A stretch of 64,000 bases of DNA from RPQJ01 sp963754125 (GTDB taxonomy: Bacteria > Pseudomonadota > Gammaproteobacteria > Steroidobacterales > Steroidobacteraceae): the NCBI GenBank assembly GCA_963754125.1, contig CAVWEX010000001.1, positions 744,001-808,000 of the forward strand. The letters run 5' to 3'. This document shows, piece by piece, positions 18,587 through 27,520 of the stretch (position 1 is the stretch's first letter; each line of letters opens with the position of its first letter). The position numbers were made by a program, and so were the translations under genes. Below the pieces are notes generated by a model that ran no database searches, had not been told where the DNA came from, and saw only the letters and a program-made list of their open reading frames with translations.

Positions 18587-19528
18587 ATGCTCACGACGAA
18601 CCCATCCATCCTCCAGAAGGCCCTCAAGCAACTGGAACAGGCCACGCTCGACCATGCCGTGTGGCGCGATCAGCTGCTACGCGTGATCTCGGGTCGGCTG
18701 CCGCTTGATCCGGGCGACCTCGCGGCGGATGCGCACCGTCGCTGCCTGTTTGGCCAATGGTATTTCCAGTGGGCGCTTCCCGAGCTGCGGGCACTGCGGT
18801 CATTCGCCATGATCGGTGCCGAGCACGAGAACCTGCACCGGATCGCCGCCACGCTTCTGCGTGGCACGGTGGCACGTGTGCCCGTCGCACGGACGGCCGT
18901 CGAGGAGTTCGAGGAAGCGAGCTCGCGGCTCAGTTTCGCGCTGTACTTCATCAGGCGCGAGATCGAATGTGCGCTCAACAGTCGCGATGTGCTGACCGAC
19001 GCGCACAGCTCGAGTTACATGTTGCGAGACCTGCGCGAGTGGCATGCGCTCGCCAGGCAACCCGGCCGGCAGTGCTGCATCACCCTCATGGAACTCGACA
19101 ACGTCCGGCAGATCAACGCGATTCACGGCGACTCCACAGGCGCGAAGGCGCTCGTCACCGCGGTGAAGATCATTGCCGCGCACCTTCGGCTGTCCGACAA
19201 GGTGTTCCGCTACGACGCGAGCAAGTTCCTCATCCGCCTGTCCGGGACGGATCTCGCGTCCGGCAAGACGGTGATCATGCGGCTCCATGAAGCCGTCACG
19301 CGCGGACTCACGTCGGTCGGCGCCGATGGGATCGCGTTCCAGTTTACGGTGTCGTTCGGAATCGCGATGCTGGACCCGGAGGTGGATGCGCTTGAATCCA
19401 TCGACCGGGCGGACCAGGCGTTGACGCTGGCGAAGGCGGCCGGGCGCAACCGGATGATCACCTGGGACCCGTCGGTCACGACCGGCGTGCGACTGCGGCG
19501 GCTCGAGATCAAGGACGTCGAGGGCTAG
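18587..19528 (+). CDS. CZB-domain protein with degenerate GGDEF
   Basis: A 313-residue protein with the order of the E. coli zinc-sensing cyclase DgcZ: an N-terminal chemoreceptor zinc-binding (CZB) domain, then GGDEF. CZB landmarks are DHAVWRDQL (about 21), CLFGQW (about 53) and HENLH (about 80). The cyclase signature is destroyed: RYDASKF stands at about 207-213 where RYGGDEF is expected, so no c-di-GMP should be made. The inhibitory-site motif RLSD is kept exactly five residues before it, as in proteins that use a dead GGDEF domain as a c-di-GMP receptor. Start ATG 18587 lies behind GGGGGAAA; the frame is open to 18488. Confidence 0.8.
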   Translation: MLTTNPSILQKALKQLEQATLDHAVWRDQLLRVISGRLPLDPGDLAADAHRRCLFGQWYFQWALPELRALRSFAMIGAEHENLHRIAATLLRGTVARVPVARTAVEEFEEASSRLSFALYFIRREIECALNSRDVLTDAHSSSYMLRDLREWHALARQPGRQCCITLMELDNVRQINAIHGDSTGAKALVTAVKIIAAHLRLSDKVFRYDASKFLIRLSGTDLASGKTVIMRLHEAVTRGLTSVGADGIAFQFTVSFGIAMLDPEVDALESIDRADQALTLAKAAGRNRMITWDPSVTTGVRLRRLEIKDVEG

Positions 19529-19728
19529 GCTTCCAGTCGCTTGCGCGGACGGGATAGCGTCGCGCCCGCGATTTGACATATTGACTTTGCCTGCAACCGG
19601 GCGTACCGGTTGAACCTCGGACTTCGCAGGGGGAAGCCGGCACATGCCGGAACGCACGACCGGCGTGCGCGCGGTCGCATGGGGCCCTGCGATCACAGGC
19701 AAGCCGGGATCACCGGCGGAGTGATCAG

Positions 19729-22700
19729 ATGGCAGACTTCGACCATCGACACCTTCTTGCCAACGCGGTACCGCTCATTGCGGTCATCCTGATGGCGTCG
19801 GGAATCGTCGTCAGGACCCTGCCGCTCGCGAGCAAGCGGCCGGTCGAAGCCAGCGACGCGAAGATCGCCCACGCCGGCCGCCAGGACGTGCACGCGCGCC
19901 TCTGGGAGGACCCGTTCGTCGCGATGCGCGATGTGCAGGGCAGGCAGCCGGCGAAGCGCTGCGAGGAAGCCCTGGGCGACGCCGCGCACCATCCGGCCAC
20001 GCTGACCATGGCGGTTCAACGGGCACTGACGCGCCAGGGGACGGAAGTCATCGTCATGCCGGTCTTCGTTCCCGGAGGACCGTATTCCCAGGACAGCGAG
20101 TCGCGGCGACGCACGCGATACGCCACGGTCATGGCACTGCTGCAGGCCGAATGGGAACCGAGCGACGAGGAGAAGCTCGGATTCGTCTGGACGTTCGAGA
20201 GCTGCCTCGACGCCCCCTGGACGCGGTTGATGCCGGAGATCCTGCCGTACGAGTGGTTCAGGCGGGACCGGGACGAGAACAGCGAGTCGGTGCTCGTACT
20301 GTGGGTCGACGAGGATGCCGTCTCGCGACGACCGCTCCGCGGGATGCACACCCTGAATGACCTGATCCTGCGTGGGCCAGAGGTGTGCCGGCTGCTCGAG
20401 TCACAGGCGCAGCCCTCTGATCCGGTCACGCTGCGCCGCCACGAGTCGCTTCTGCCGCACTTCGACGTGCTCTGTCCGGTCGCGAGCGCGGGCAGCGCCT
20501 GGCGATCGTCGGCGGGTCCGAAGCCCTGGACGAGTACCACCGTGATCGGACCCTGGTCGTCGGCGACCCTGTTCGGACTCGTCGGGGAAATCGCCGGCCG
20601 GAGATCCGACCCCTCACCAGAGGGCGGCCTGGACGCGGCGCCTGGCGCAGTCGCGTCCATTCGCCCACCTGAGCCGCGCTTCTTCTCCTCGGCCGCAACC
20701 GCCCGGATCGATGACGGCGCATTCGAGGGGGCCCTGGCGACCTGCGAGCAACGCAAGCGCGCGGCCGAAGGGCGTGGCGAGGCCGGGGACGCGAACAGGG
20801 TGGGGTGCGCAGCCGACGCGGACGCGATCGCGGAGGAGTTCGAGAGACGGGTCGTGCGGCTGAACGCGACGGACGACCGCCTGACGAGTGCGTTCGTCAA
20901 CGAACTCATGCTGCGGCTCGACTCCGCGACCCCGCTCGAGCACCGCCGGACGGCCCTGTGCACGGGCACGATCGTCATCGTTGCCGAGGGCGACACCCGG
21001 TACGCGCGCGCCTTTCGCGAGGACTTCGACAGAACGCTTGGTGTCGAAGCGTGCCGTGGCCGCAAGGGCCCGGCGATCGTGGAGGTTGGCTACCTGCGCG
21101 GACTGGACGGCATTGCGCCCGGGAACGCCGGCCGTCCCGTGAACCCCGGGACGACGCCGCAGAGTCCGCGCCCGGGCGGCGGGAATGCGCTGCTGGAGCA
21201 GGCGGCGCTGGAACGTGCCGACGGCCCGAGTCAGTTCGACTATCTCCGGCGGCTCTCCGTGCAACTCGTGGACCTGGATCGCGCGCTGCGCAAGGACGGT
21301 CAGCACGGCATTGCCGCCATCGGCATCCTCGGCAGCGACGCCTACGACAAGATCCTCGTGCTCGATGCACTGCGAGACCGATTCCCGCAGGCCGTATTCT
21401 TCGCTGCCGACCTCGATGCACGGATGCTCGACGCGGGCTCGGTACGCTCGACACGCAACCTGGTCGTGGCATCCGGCTACGGCCTCGCCCTGAACAGGCA
21501 GCTGCAGGGAAGTGCGCCCCCGTTCCGGGACACCTATCAGACCGGCACGTACCTCTCGACGCTCGTGGCCCTGGATCCCCACGCGAGAACGCTCGGCACC
21601 GGGGACTTCGATGTCTGGTTCCAGCAGGCGCGGCGGTATGAGATCGGTCGCACGCGTCCGGTGAACCTCGTCGGTGCGCCCGATGCCTCGCCGGAGACGA
21701 AGGTTCAGCCGGAGTCCAACGACTGCACCGTACCGGACCCCATGACCTGCAGTTCCATACACTCCGACGAGGACTGGCGTGGCTTCGACCCGCTGCCGAC
21801 GTTGCGGGTGTGGCTGGCCTTCCTCGTGATGGTGGCGGCCGCCGCCGGGCTCGCGTACGTGCTGTCACGCACGGCGCGTTCCGTCGGCCGTGAGCTGCGA
21901 ACCTACGCGACACCGGCCGGTCTCGGCATCGTCGCAGCAGCGCTCGCATTCCTGGGCGCCGGGCTGTATGCGATACGCGCGAACGTGAGGACGCGTGACG
22001 GTGAGCCGTTCGCCTGGCTCGAAGGCGTGAGCATCTGGCCGACCCAGATCCTCGGGCTGATCATCCTCGTCGTGACCTGCGCGCTCCTGGTGTATGGCCG
22101 CATGAGACTGCGCGCGAACATCGACAAGGTGGCGACGTCCTTCGGCCTCAGCACGCTCGGCGGTCGCGAGCAGGCCAGCGGACGCGAGGAACGCTTCGGT
22201 CTGAAGCCGGATTCGACCACGCACTGGGCCGGCGAGCTCGACGCGTACAGGTCGGGCCTCGGGGCTAGAACCGTCGCGGATGAATGGATGGACTTCCTCG
22301 GGCGCATGCGCTTCGGGGCGTGCGCCATGCGGGTCGCGCTGGCGACCCTGCTGTTCCTGGTCTTCGGGGTCGCATTGTTGTCGCTCGACTGGCCCAACTC
22401 GCCGCATCGGGGGGCATCGGCGGCCTGGTTCAATCATGCCCTGCAGTTCGTGCTGATCGGCTCCACGATGGCGCTGCTCTTCTCCGCGCTCGACGCATCG
22501 ATCGTGGCGTCGCGCCTGCTTCGCCGCATCCTGGCGGCTCCCGTGGATCCCCAGCTGCTTCAGTCCAGCTTGCAGGGAACGGCCTTGGACAATCCGTTCA
22601 GCGAACAGGCACGCGGTCACTGGGTGCGGTTCCGGCTGGCCGTCGAGGTGGCCGCCGCCGTCAACCGCCTCGTCTACCTGCCGTTCGTCGTCCTGCTGTT

Positions 22701-23121
22701 GCTGGCGCCGATCCGCAGCCGGGTCTTCGATGCATGGGATTTCTCGCTGCCCTACGCCGCGCTGCTCGTGATCTCGCTGGGCATCGGGGTGCGCTGCGCT
22801 CTGGACCTGCGCAAGCAGGCGGAGAGACTGCGTTCGCACGTATTGACGGCCCTCGACCACGAAGCCGAGCAGCGGGAAATCGAGACGGGCCCCAGCGCGC
22901 CCGTCGCTGCGACCGGAGCCGGTGCTGGCGAGCTCTCGACGTCGAGCGCCCCGCCCAAGCTGCAGGCATCGCTGCTGCGACGACTGGCGGCCGAGATTCG
23001 CGCGGTCCGCGAGGGGCCGTTCCGGCCGCTCTCCCAGGAACCGGTCGTGCGCGGCCTCCTCGTGGTCCTCGGCGGTACGGGCGGAATCACGACGGCCGAG
23101 TTCCTGTTCCTCGCGCGCTGA
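19729..23121 (+). CDS. large multi-pass membrane protein, unrecognised
   Basis: A 1130-residue protein with a membrane helix at about residues 9-28, a large presumably periplasmic region (about 35-685), then membrane segments near 690, 727, 770, 866, 900, 977 and 1009, and a cytoplasmic tail. Two blocks of the periplasmic region have the texture of Rossmann-like periplasmic binding proteins: VIVMPVFVPGG (about 103) and GTIVIVAEGDTRYARAF (about 412), then IAAIGILGSDAYDKILV and NLVVASGYGLALN. The end VVLGGTGGITTAEFLFLAR is hydrophobic. No catalytic motif is evident. Start ATG 19729 has GGAG upstream. A ferritin-like gene follows 72 bases downstream. I infer a sensor or transport role only from the layout. 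Confidence 0.7.
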   Translation: MADFDHRHLLANAVPLIAVILMASGIVVRTLPLASKRPVEASDAKIAHAGRQDVHARLWEDPFVAMRDVQGRQPAKRCEEALGDAAHHPATLTMAVQRALTRQGTEVIVMPVFVPGGPYSQDSESRRRTRYATVMALLQAEWEPSDEEKLGFVWTFESCLDAPWTRLMPEILPYEWFRRDRDENSESVLVLWVDEDAVSRRPLRGMHTLNDLILRGPEVCRLLESQAQPSDPVTLRRHESLLPHFDVLCPVASAGSAWRSSAGPKPWTSTTVIGPWSSATLFGLVGEIAGRRSDPSPEGGLDAAPGAVASIRPPEPRFFSSAATARIDDGAFEGALATCEQRKRAAEGRGEAGDANRVGCAADADAIAEEFERRVVRLNATDDRLTSAFVNELMLRLDSATPLEHRRTALCTGTIVIVAEGDTRYARAFREDFDRTLGVEACRGRKGPAIVEVGYLRGLDGIAPGNAGRPVNPGTTPQSPRPGGGNALLEQAALERADGPSQFDYLRRLSVQLVDLDRALRKDGQHGIAAIGILGSDAYDKILVLDALRDRFPQAVFFAADLDARMLDAGSVRSTRNLVVASGYGLALNRQLQGSAPPFRDTYQTGTYLSTLVALDPHARTLGTGDFDVWFQQARRYEIGRTRPVNLVGAPDASPETKVQPESNDCTVPDPMTCSSIHSDEDWRGFDPLPTLRVWLAFLVMVAAAAGLAYVLSRTARSVGRELRTYATPAGLGIVAAALAFLGAGLYAIRANVRTRDGEPFAWLEGVSIWPTQILGLIILVVTCALLVYGRMRLRANIDKVATSFGLSTLGGREQASGREERFGLKPDSTTHWAGELDAYRSGLGARTVADEWMDFLGRMRFGACAMRVALATLLFLVFGVALLSLDWPNSPHRGASAAWFNHALQFVLIGSTMALLFSALDASIVASRLLRRILAAPVDPQLLQSSLQGTALDNPFSEQARGHWVRFRLAVEVAAAVNRLVYLPFVVLLLLAPIRSRVFDAWDFSLPYAALLVISLGIGVRCALDLRKQAERLRSHVLTALDHEAEQREIETGPSAPVAATGAGAGELSTSSAPPKLQASLLRRLAAEIRAVREGPFRPLSQEPVVRGLLVVLGGTGGITTAEFLFLAR

Positions 23122-23193
23122 CCGCCCCGCGGCTTTGACCCGAACGTCAGCGCGGTGATAGCGTTCGTGCGACCGCCAGACGAGGGAACCGCC

Positions 23194-23736
23194 ATGTCCA
23201 CGAGACTCGATTTCTCCAAGCTCGCCCTGATGGACGCCCTCGACCTGGCCTCCCTGATCGAGCTCGAAGCGACGAAGCGGTACACGGAATTCGCCGAATC
23301 CCTCGGGACCCGGGGTGTCGACGACGCCGGCGCAGTCTTCCGATCGATGGCCGTCAACGAGACCAAGCACTGCGAGGAGATCGCCGAGCGCCGGCTCGCC
23401 CTGTTCGGCGACAAGCCGGCCAAGGTCACGCTCGACGACATCTTCGACGTGGAGGCTCCCGAAGTCGGTGACGTACGCTGGAACATGTCGGCGTTCAAGG
23501 CGTACCAGCTGGCTTTGCACTCCGAGCAGAAGGCCTTCGCGTTCTACGACGAGGCCCTCGAGTACGTGACCCAGCCCGACGTTCGGACGCTGTTCGAGGA
23601 GCTGCGGGAGGAAGAGGCCGAGCATGTCAGGATGCTCGTGAAGATCATCGCGAACCTGCCTCGGTCGGCTGAGGTCGAACTCGAGGACGAGGATTACGAC
23701 CCCAACCGGCCCAATCGCGACAGTTTCGAGGTCTAG
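23194..23736 (+). CDS. ferritin-like diiron protein (rubrerythrin-type four-helix bundle)
   Basis: A 180-residue protein with diiron ligands spaced as in rubrerythrin-type proteins: LIELEATKRY, NETKHCEEI (ExxH pair), ALHSEQKAF and REEEAEHVRML (second ExxH). There is no rubredoxin domain. Likely roles are iron binding or peroxide or oxidative-damage handling in the cytoplasm. ATG 23194 follows GAGGGA (23182-23187). The acidic tail runs to a stop codon whose bases are shared with the convergent phasin gene (CTAG at 23733-23736). Confidence 0.85.
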   Translation: MSTRLDFSKLALMDALDLASLIELEATKRYTEFAESLGTRGVDDAGAVFRSMAVNETKHCEEIAERRLALFGDKPAKVTLDDIFDVEAPEVGDVRWNMSAFKAYQLALHSEQKAFAFYDEALEYVTQPDVRTLFEELREEEAEHVRMLVKIIANLPRSAEVELEDEDYDPNRPNRDSFEV

Positions 23737-24281
23737 CGACTCGCCTTCCTCGCGACCTTGCGCTTGGTCTTCCTCACGGCGCGCTTGGCACTCTTGCGTG
23801 GCTTCCTTCGTGCGACCGGCGCGAGTTCCACCTGCGGCGGCTTGACGACGTCCTCATAGGTGTCCGTTGCCACCGTGCGCACGCCCTTCCCCGCCCGCTT
23901 GAGGATCTCGATCACCCGCTTGATGTCCGCCGCGATGCGCTTGCGCGCCGCGCGCAGTTCCTCGGCCTGACCGCCCGCCAGGTCCCGAACGCCCCGCGCT
24001 CGCGCGACCCGCTCGAGCTGCGCCGACGCATTGGTGAGCACCGCAGTCACGACCTCGAGCTGCAGCTCGAGGAGGCTTTGCAGCGTCTCCTGCGAAAGAC
24101 TCGTCAGTCGCACGCCCGATCGCGTCACGACGCGCACCGGTCTCTGCAATGCCTTCACACCCTGGGCGGATCTTGCCGCCGCCCGGCGCACCAGGACTCC
24201 GGGCGCCTGGCGAAGGAGTGCCGCCTGTTCTCCGACGAACTCCGTCTGCTCATTCAGCAGTTTCCGGGACTTGCTTACCAT
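23733..24281 (-). CDS. phasin-like protein with lysine-rich tail
   Basis: A 182-residue protein: an N-terminal helical phasin-like domain (KLLNEQTEFVGEQAALLRQA, then SQETLQSLLELQLEVVTAVL) of the kind that coats polyhydroxyalkanoate granules, followed by a basic Ala/Lys/Arg tail (from about 150, ending KRKVARKASR) like histone H1. Such tails occur in phasins that also touch DNA. Start ATG 24281 has GGGGG five bases upstream; ATG 24293 is an alternative. It converges on the ferritin-like gene with a four-base overlap of the stop codons. No PHA synthase gene is in this window. Confidence 0.7.
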   Translation of the reverse strand: MVSKSRKLLNEQTEFVGEQAALLRQAPGVLVRRAAARSAQGVKALQRPVRVVTRSGVRLTSLSQETLQSLLELQLEVVTAVLTNASAQLERVARARGVRDLAGGQAEELRAARKRIAADIKRVIEILKRAGKGVRTVATDTYEDVVKPPQVELAPVARRKPRKSAKRAVRKTKRKVARKASR

Positions 24282-24345
24282 GATGACCCCCATTGATTGT
24301 TGAGACTCGGACTCGCGCGCGCCACTGTACTCCCTGTGCCATGGA

Positions 24346-25296
24346 TCAGACGCCGGTTCGCGGCGTGACGTGCACCAGTTCGACGGTGACGTGCACCAGT
24401 TCGTCGTGCACGGCGAGCGCCCGGCGGACCGCGTGGGCATCGAGCGCCGCACCGGTCGACAGGCTGAGGATGCAGGCGTACTTGCCCTTGCCGACCCGCC
24501 AGAGGTGCAGGTCCCGCACCGTCGTCGGCTGCGGGAGCCCACGCACGACTTCCCTCACCTCCTCGACCACCGGGGCATCCATCTCGGCGTCGAGGAGCAC
24601 TCGACCCGTGTCGCGCAGCAGGCCCCACGCCCAGCGCCCGACCAGCAACGTGCCCACCAGCCCCATCACCGGATCGAGCCACGACGCGCCGAGATACTTG
24701 CCGCCGATCAATGCGGCGATCGCGAGGATCGAGGTCACGGCATCGGTGACGACATGCAGATACGCGGAACGCAGGTTGAGATCGTGATGAGCGTGCCCGC
24801 GGGGGTGTCCGTGGTCGTGTGCGGCCCGAACGTCGTCATGCCCCGCCTCCCCGGTGGACAACAGCCAGGCGGAAAGCACATTGACGACGAGGCCCATGAC
24901 CGCCACGGGAATCGCCTCGTCGAACCGGATCGCAGAAGGCGTCACGAGCCTCGCGATCGACTCGATGCCCATGTACGCCGCAACGCCCATCAGGAACACG
25001 GCGCTGGTATAGCCGCCCAACACCTCGATCTTCCAGGTGCCGAACGAGAAGCGCGGGTCGTTGGCCATGCGACGGGCCATCGCATAGGCCACGGCCGACA
25101 CCCCCAGCGCGAGCGCGTGGGAACTCATGTGCCAGCCATCGGCCAGCAGCGCCATCGAATTGAAGATCGTGCCCGCGGCGATCTCGACGACCATCATCGC
25201 CGCGGTCAGCCACATCACCTGCCGCGTCCGTCGCTCCGCAATGGGATTGCTGAAGTCGAAGACGTGACTGTGGGAGGTGTCGTCTGGTTCCTTCAT
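24346..25296 (-). CDS. dmeF: cation diffusion facilitator, DmeF type
   Basis: An inner-membrane exporter of divalent metal ions (DmeF proteins export Co and Ni), driven by proton exchange. Six membrane helices; the metal-site motif in helix 2 is ALLADGWHMSSH and in helix 5 HVVTDAVTS. The N-terminus SHSHVFDFSNPIAERRTRQV is characteristic of DmeF, and a His-rich loop (HDHGHPRGHAHH) lies between helices 4 and 5. The cytoplasmic C-terminal domain is present. It has 316 residues from ATG 25296, which overlaps the upstream gene's stop as ATGA, so the two are translationally coupled. No dmeR regulator is seen nearby. Confidence 0.88.
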   Translation of the reverse strand: MKEPDDTSHSHVFDFSNPIAERRTRQVMWLTAAMMVVEIAAGTIFNSMALLADGWHMSSHALALGVSAVAYAMARRMANDPRFSFGTWKIEVLGGYTSAVFLMGVAAYMGIESIARLVTPSAIRFDEAIPVAVMGLVVNVLSAWLLSTGEAGHDDVRAAHDHGHPRGHAHHDLNLRSAYLHVVTDAVTSILAIAALIGGKYLGASWLDPVMGLVGTLLVGRWAWGLLRDTGRVLLDAEMDAPVVEEVREVVRGLPQPTTVRDLHLWRVGKGKYACILSLSTGAALDAHAVRRALAVHDELVHVTVELVHVTPRTGV

Positions 25297-25811
25297 CGCG
25301 TCGGCGCGCTCAGGAACTCGGCCCACAGCCGCGCACGCTCGGCATCCTGCACCGGTGCCCCGATCCGCGACTCGACGAAGGCCGCGAACGAGGCGCTGAA
25401 CGGTGTCGGTTGTGACCGCCACCACTGCTGCACGCCCGGCCACTGCAGCCACCAGCTCATCGTGTCCGCCCAGCGCTTCCAGACGTCGTCGGGCAAGGCG
25501 CCCTCGCGCGACTGCAGGTACATGAACTCGAAGGAGCCGAACATCTCGTACAGGCTCCAGGTGAACTGCACTCGCTCGCTGCGGCGCAGCGCCAGCGGGT
25601 CCGCGAGCCCGGCGTTGAAAATCCGCACGAGTTCCGGGTTCGTGCTCAACCGCGCCTGCATCTCCGCGACCCGATCGAGTGCGTGCGCGTAGTTCTCGGC
25701 GCGCAGCGAACGTGTGTTCTGGCGCATCTGTACGGCCAGGTAGACCAGCGAGACGACGATCGCGATCGCGCCGACCAGGTCGGCAACCTGCGCCATGAAC
25801 TGCAGGTTCAT
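25293..25811 (-). CDS. single-pass membrane protein of unknown function
   Basis: 172 residues with one N-terminal membrane helix (DLVGAIAIVVSLVYLAVQMR) followed by a soluble helical domain rich in Trp (MSWWLQWPGVQQWWRSQP). Short proteins with GAIAIVVSLVYLAVQxRQNT are widespread in proteobacteria, but I know no function for them. I placed the start at ATG 25811, just before the helix; the frame extends to 25859. It overlaps dmeF by ATGA, so both may be expressed together. Confidence 0.65.
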   Translation of the reverse strand: MNLQFMAQVADLVGAIAIVVSLVYLAVQMRQNTRSLRAENYAHALDRVAEMQARLSTNPELVRIFNAGLADPLALRRSERVQFTWSLYEMFGSFEFMYLQSREGALPDDVWKRWADTMSWWLQWPGVQQWWRSQPTPFSASFAAFVESRIGAPVQDAERARLWAEFLSAPTR

Positions 25812-25943
25812 TCCGAGTGGTCCATGAGTCTCACTCCTCGGTGCGGGTGACCGAACCACGCGCCGAACGTGGCGTCTGGCGCAGACTCGCCGTCGCTCTC
25901 CGACCGGAGACGCGGCGCTTGCAGCCCGGCCCTCGCCAGACCC

Positions 25944-26657
25944 TCAGTTGGACGGCGGTGGACCGCTCGGAACGTAGACGACGGCATCGCCCTGGTAGGC
26001 ACGCGTGTACCAGTTCGAGCCGCACTGGTAGAAGTTCTGTCCGTTCACGACCGATATCTTGGCCTCGCAAGGGAGCGACGCCAGCGCGGTGACGTTCGTG
26101 ACATTCGTGACGTTCGTGATTTCGGTCGTGTCATCGTCGTCATAGTCGCTCACCGCGACCGCGACCGCGCCGACGGTCACGCCGACGACCACTGCTTCGG
26201 CCCAGTCGTTATCGTGGTAGTAGTAGTTGTTGTCCCAGTCATCGTAGTAGTCCTGCCGATCCTCCCGGGCATCGTCGGCATGCTCCTGCCAGTCCTCGCG
26301 CGCCTCGTCGCGATCGCCCTGTCGCTCGCCCTGGTTCTCCTGGCGATTGCCCTGGCGATCGGCCGTCGAGCCCTGCTGCTGTGCGGATCGGTCCGACCCG
26401 GTCGTCGGGCGGCTCGCCTGGGTCGCCGGCCGCTGGGCCGGGGCCGCCTGCCGGGTCGACGGCTGCGCCGAACGCTGCGGCGCCGGGCGAGACGACATGC
26501 CGCCACTTCTTGCGGGGCTGCTGCGCGACATGCCCCCGCCGCCGCCGCCGCCACCACGCCTGCCGGCGGCATCGGCGTCTGCCCAACCCGCCATCATCAG
26601 CCCGACGGCGCACGCGACTGAAATGAGAACTCCCCGGAGTCCAGGACGGCGGCTCAT
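25944..26657 (-). CDS. exported low-complexity protein
   Basis: 237 residues: a signal peptide (GVLISVACAVGLMMAGWADA), a Gly/Ser/Gln/Arg-rich stretch, an acidic Asp/Glu/Arg/Gln segment, a Tyr/Asp run (DDWDNNYYYHDNDW), a short hydrophobic stretch and a terminal globular piece with two cysteines, ending YVPSGPPPSN. The NVT triplets in ITNVTNVTNVT come from an in-frame 9-base tandem repeat around 26090-26120. The start overlaps the DUF2092 gene stop as ATGA, indicating one operon. An envelope protein is likely; no function can be given. Confidence 0.7.
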   Translation of the reverse strand: MSRRPGLRGVLISVACAVGLMMAGWADADAAGRRGGGGGGGGMSRSSPARSGGMSSRPAPQRSAQPSTRQAAPAQRPATQASRPTTGSDRSAQQQGSTADRQGNRQENQGERQGDRDEAREDWQEHADDAREDRQDYYDDWDNNYYYHDNDWAEAVVVGVTVGAVAVAVSDYDDDDTTEITNVTNVTNVTALASLPCEAKISVVNGQNFYQCGSNWYTRAYQGDAVVYVPSGPPPSN

Positions 26658-27481
26658 CGTTGCTCTCCTGTAGGCCCGGCCGGGACATCCGCCGGCGGTC
26701 GCGGGGCGAGGTACATGATCTGCTCGGCGCCCGCCGGGGGAACGAACGCGAATGCGGCGGCGTCCAGCTTCGCCGTCACGCTCCAGTCGTTGAGGTCGGC
26801 TCGGAACTGCGGTTCGCCAGGGTCATTCTTGTAGGTGATGACGACTCTGCGCGGCAGCGGCTCCGGGCCCTTGGCAATCCACAGCTGCAGGTCGACTTCC
26901 GCGGACCGCACGGCCACGTGATTGGTCGGGACGTCGAACAGGCTGCACTCTTCGACAAACGTGACGGACGTTGCACGCTTGTCCATGTCCACCGGAAAGC
27001 CGGTCGTGAACATGCGCGCCAGGGGCAAGGTCGCGCGCAGGTCGCGCACCATGTAGACGAGCGCCTGGTCCAGGGTGCCAGGCTTCTCCACGCGGGCGTA
27101 GACGTTTTCCCTGGCGTTGAACGCGGTAATCCAACGGCCGTCGAACACGACGGTTCCACGCTCGCCGTCACTGCGCTCGACGTCGACTCGCAGCTTGTCC
27201 GGACGTTGCATCAAGAGCCGGCGACGCTCGCCGAACTCGATTCGCTGGCCGTCCGCCTGGATCGCGTCGTAGCTGCTGCGCATGGTCACGCTCATTGCGG
27301 GTGCGCGCGCCATGAATTCGGCCATGCCGAGCAGGAGCGTCCGGCCGGCCGCATCCTGCGCCGACGCCGCGGGCGCGGGCGTCGGGTCAGCGGCGCGCGC
27401 CGGGCCGACGGCTGCGACAACGGTCAGGATGGCGAGCACGGCCGCTGGCCGAGCGAGTCTGTTTGTTCTCGTGTGAATCAT
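26654..27481 (-). CDS. exported DUF2092-like protein
   Basis: 275 residues with a signal peptide (LARPAAVLAILTVVAAVG). The mature part resembles DUF2092 proteins, which share the LolA/LppX-like half-barrel fold for carrying lipids: RRLLMQRPDKLRVDVERSDG, VVFDGRWITAFN and a C-terminal VITYKNDPGEPQFRADLNDW. It is translationally coupled to the low-complexity exported protein downstream (ATGA overlap) and lies 39 bases after the tandem RidA-like gene, so all three may form one operon. Lipid or lipoprotein handling is an inference from the fold. Confidence 0.75.
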   Translation of the reverse strand: MIHTRTNRLARPAAVLAILTVVAAVGPARAADPTPAPAASAQDAAGRTLLLGMAEFMARAPAMSVTMRSSYDAIQADGQRIEFGERRRLLMQRPDKLRVDVERSDGERGTVVFDGRWITAFNARENVYARVEKPGTLDQALVYMVRDLRATLPLARMFTTGFPVDMDKRATSVTFVEECSLFDVPTNHVAVRSAEVDLQLWIAKGPEPLPRRVVITYKNDPGEPQFRADLNDWSVTAKLDAAAFAFVPPAGAEQIMYLAPRPPADVPAGPTGEQR

Positions 27482-27520
27482 TGCAGCGGTCCCTCGATAT
27501 CCGCGGGCAGGCTAATGCCG

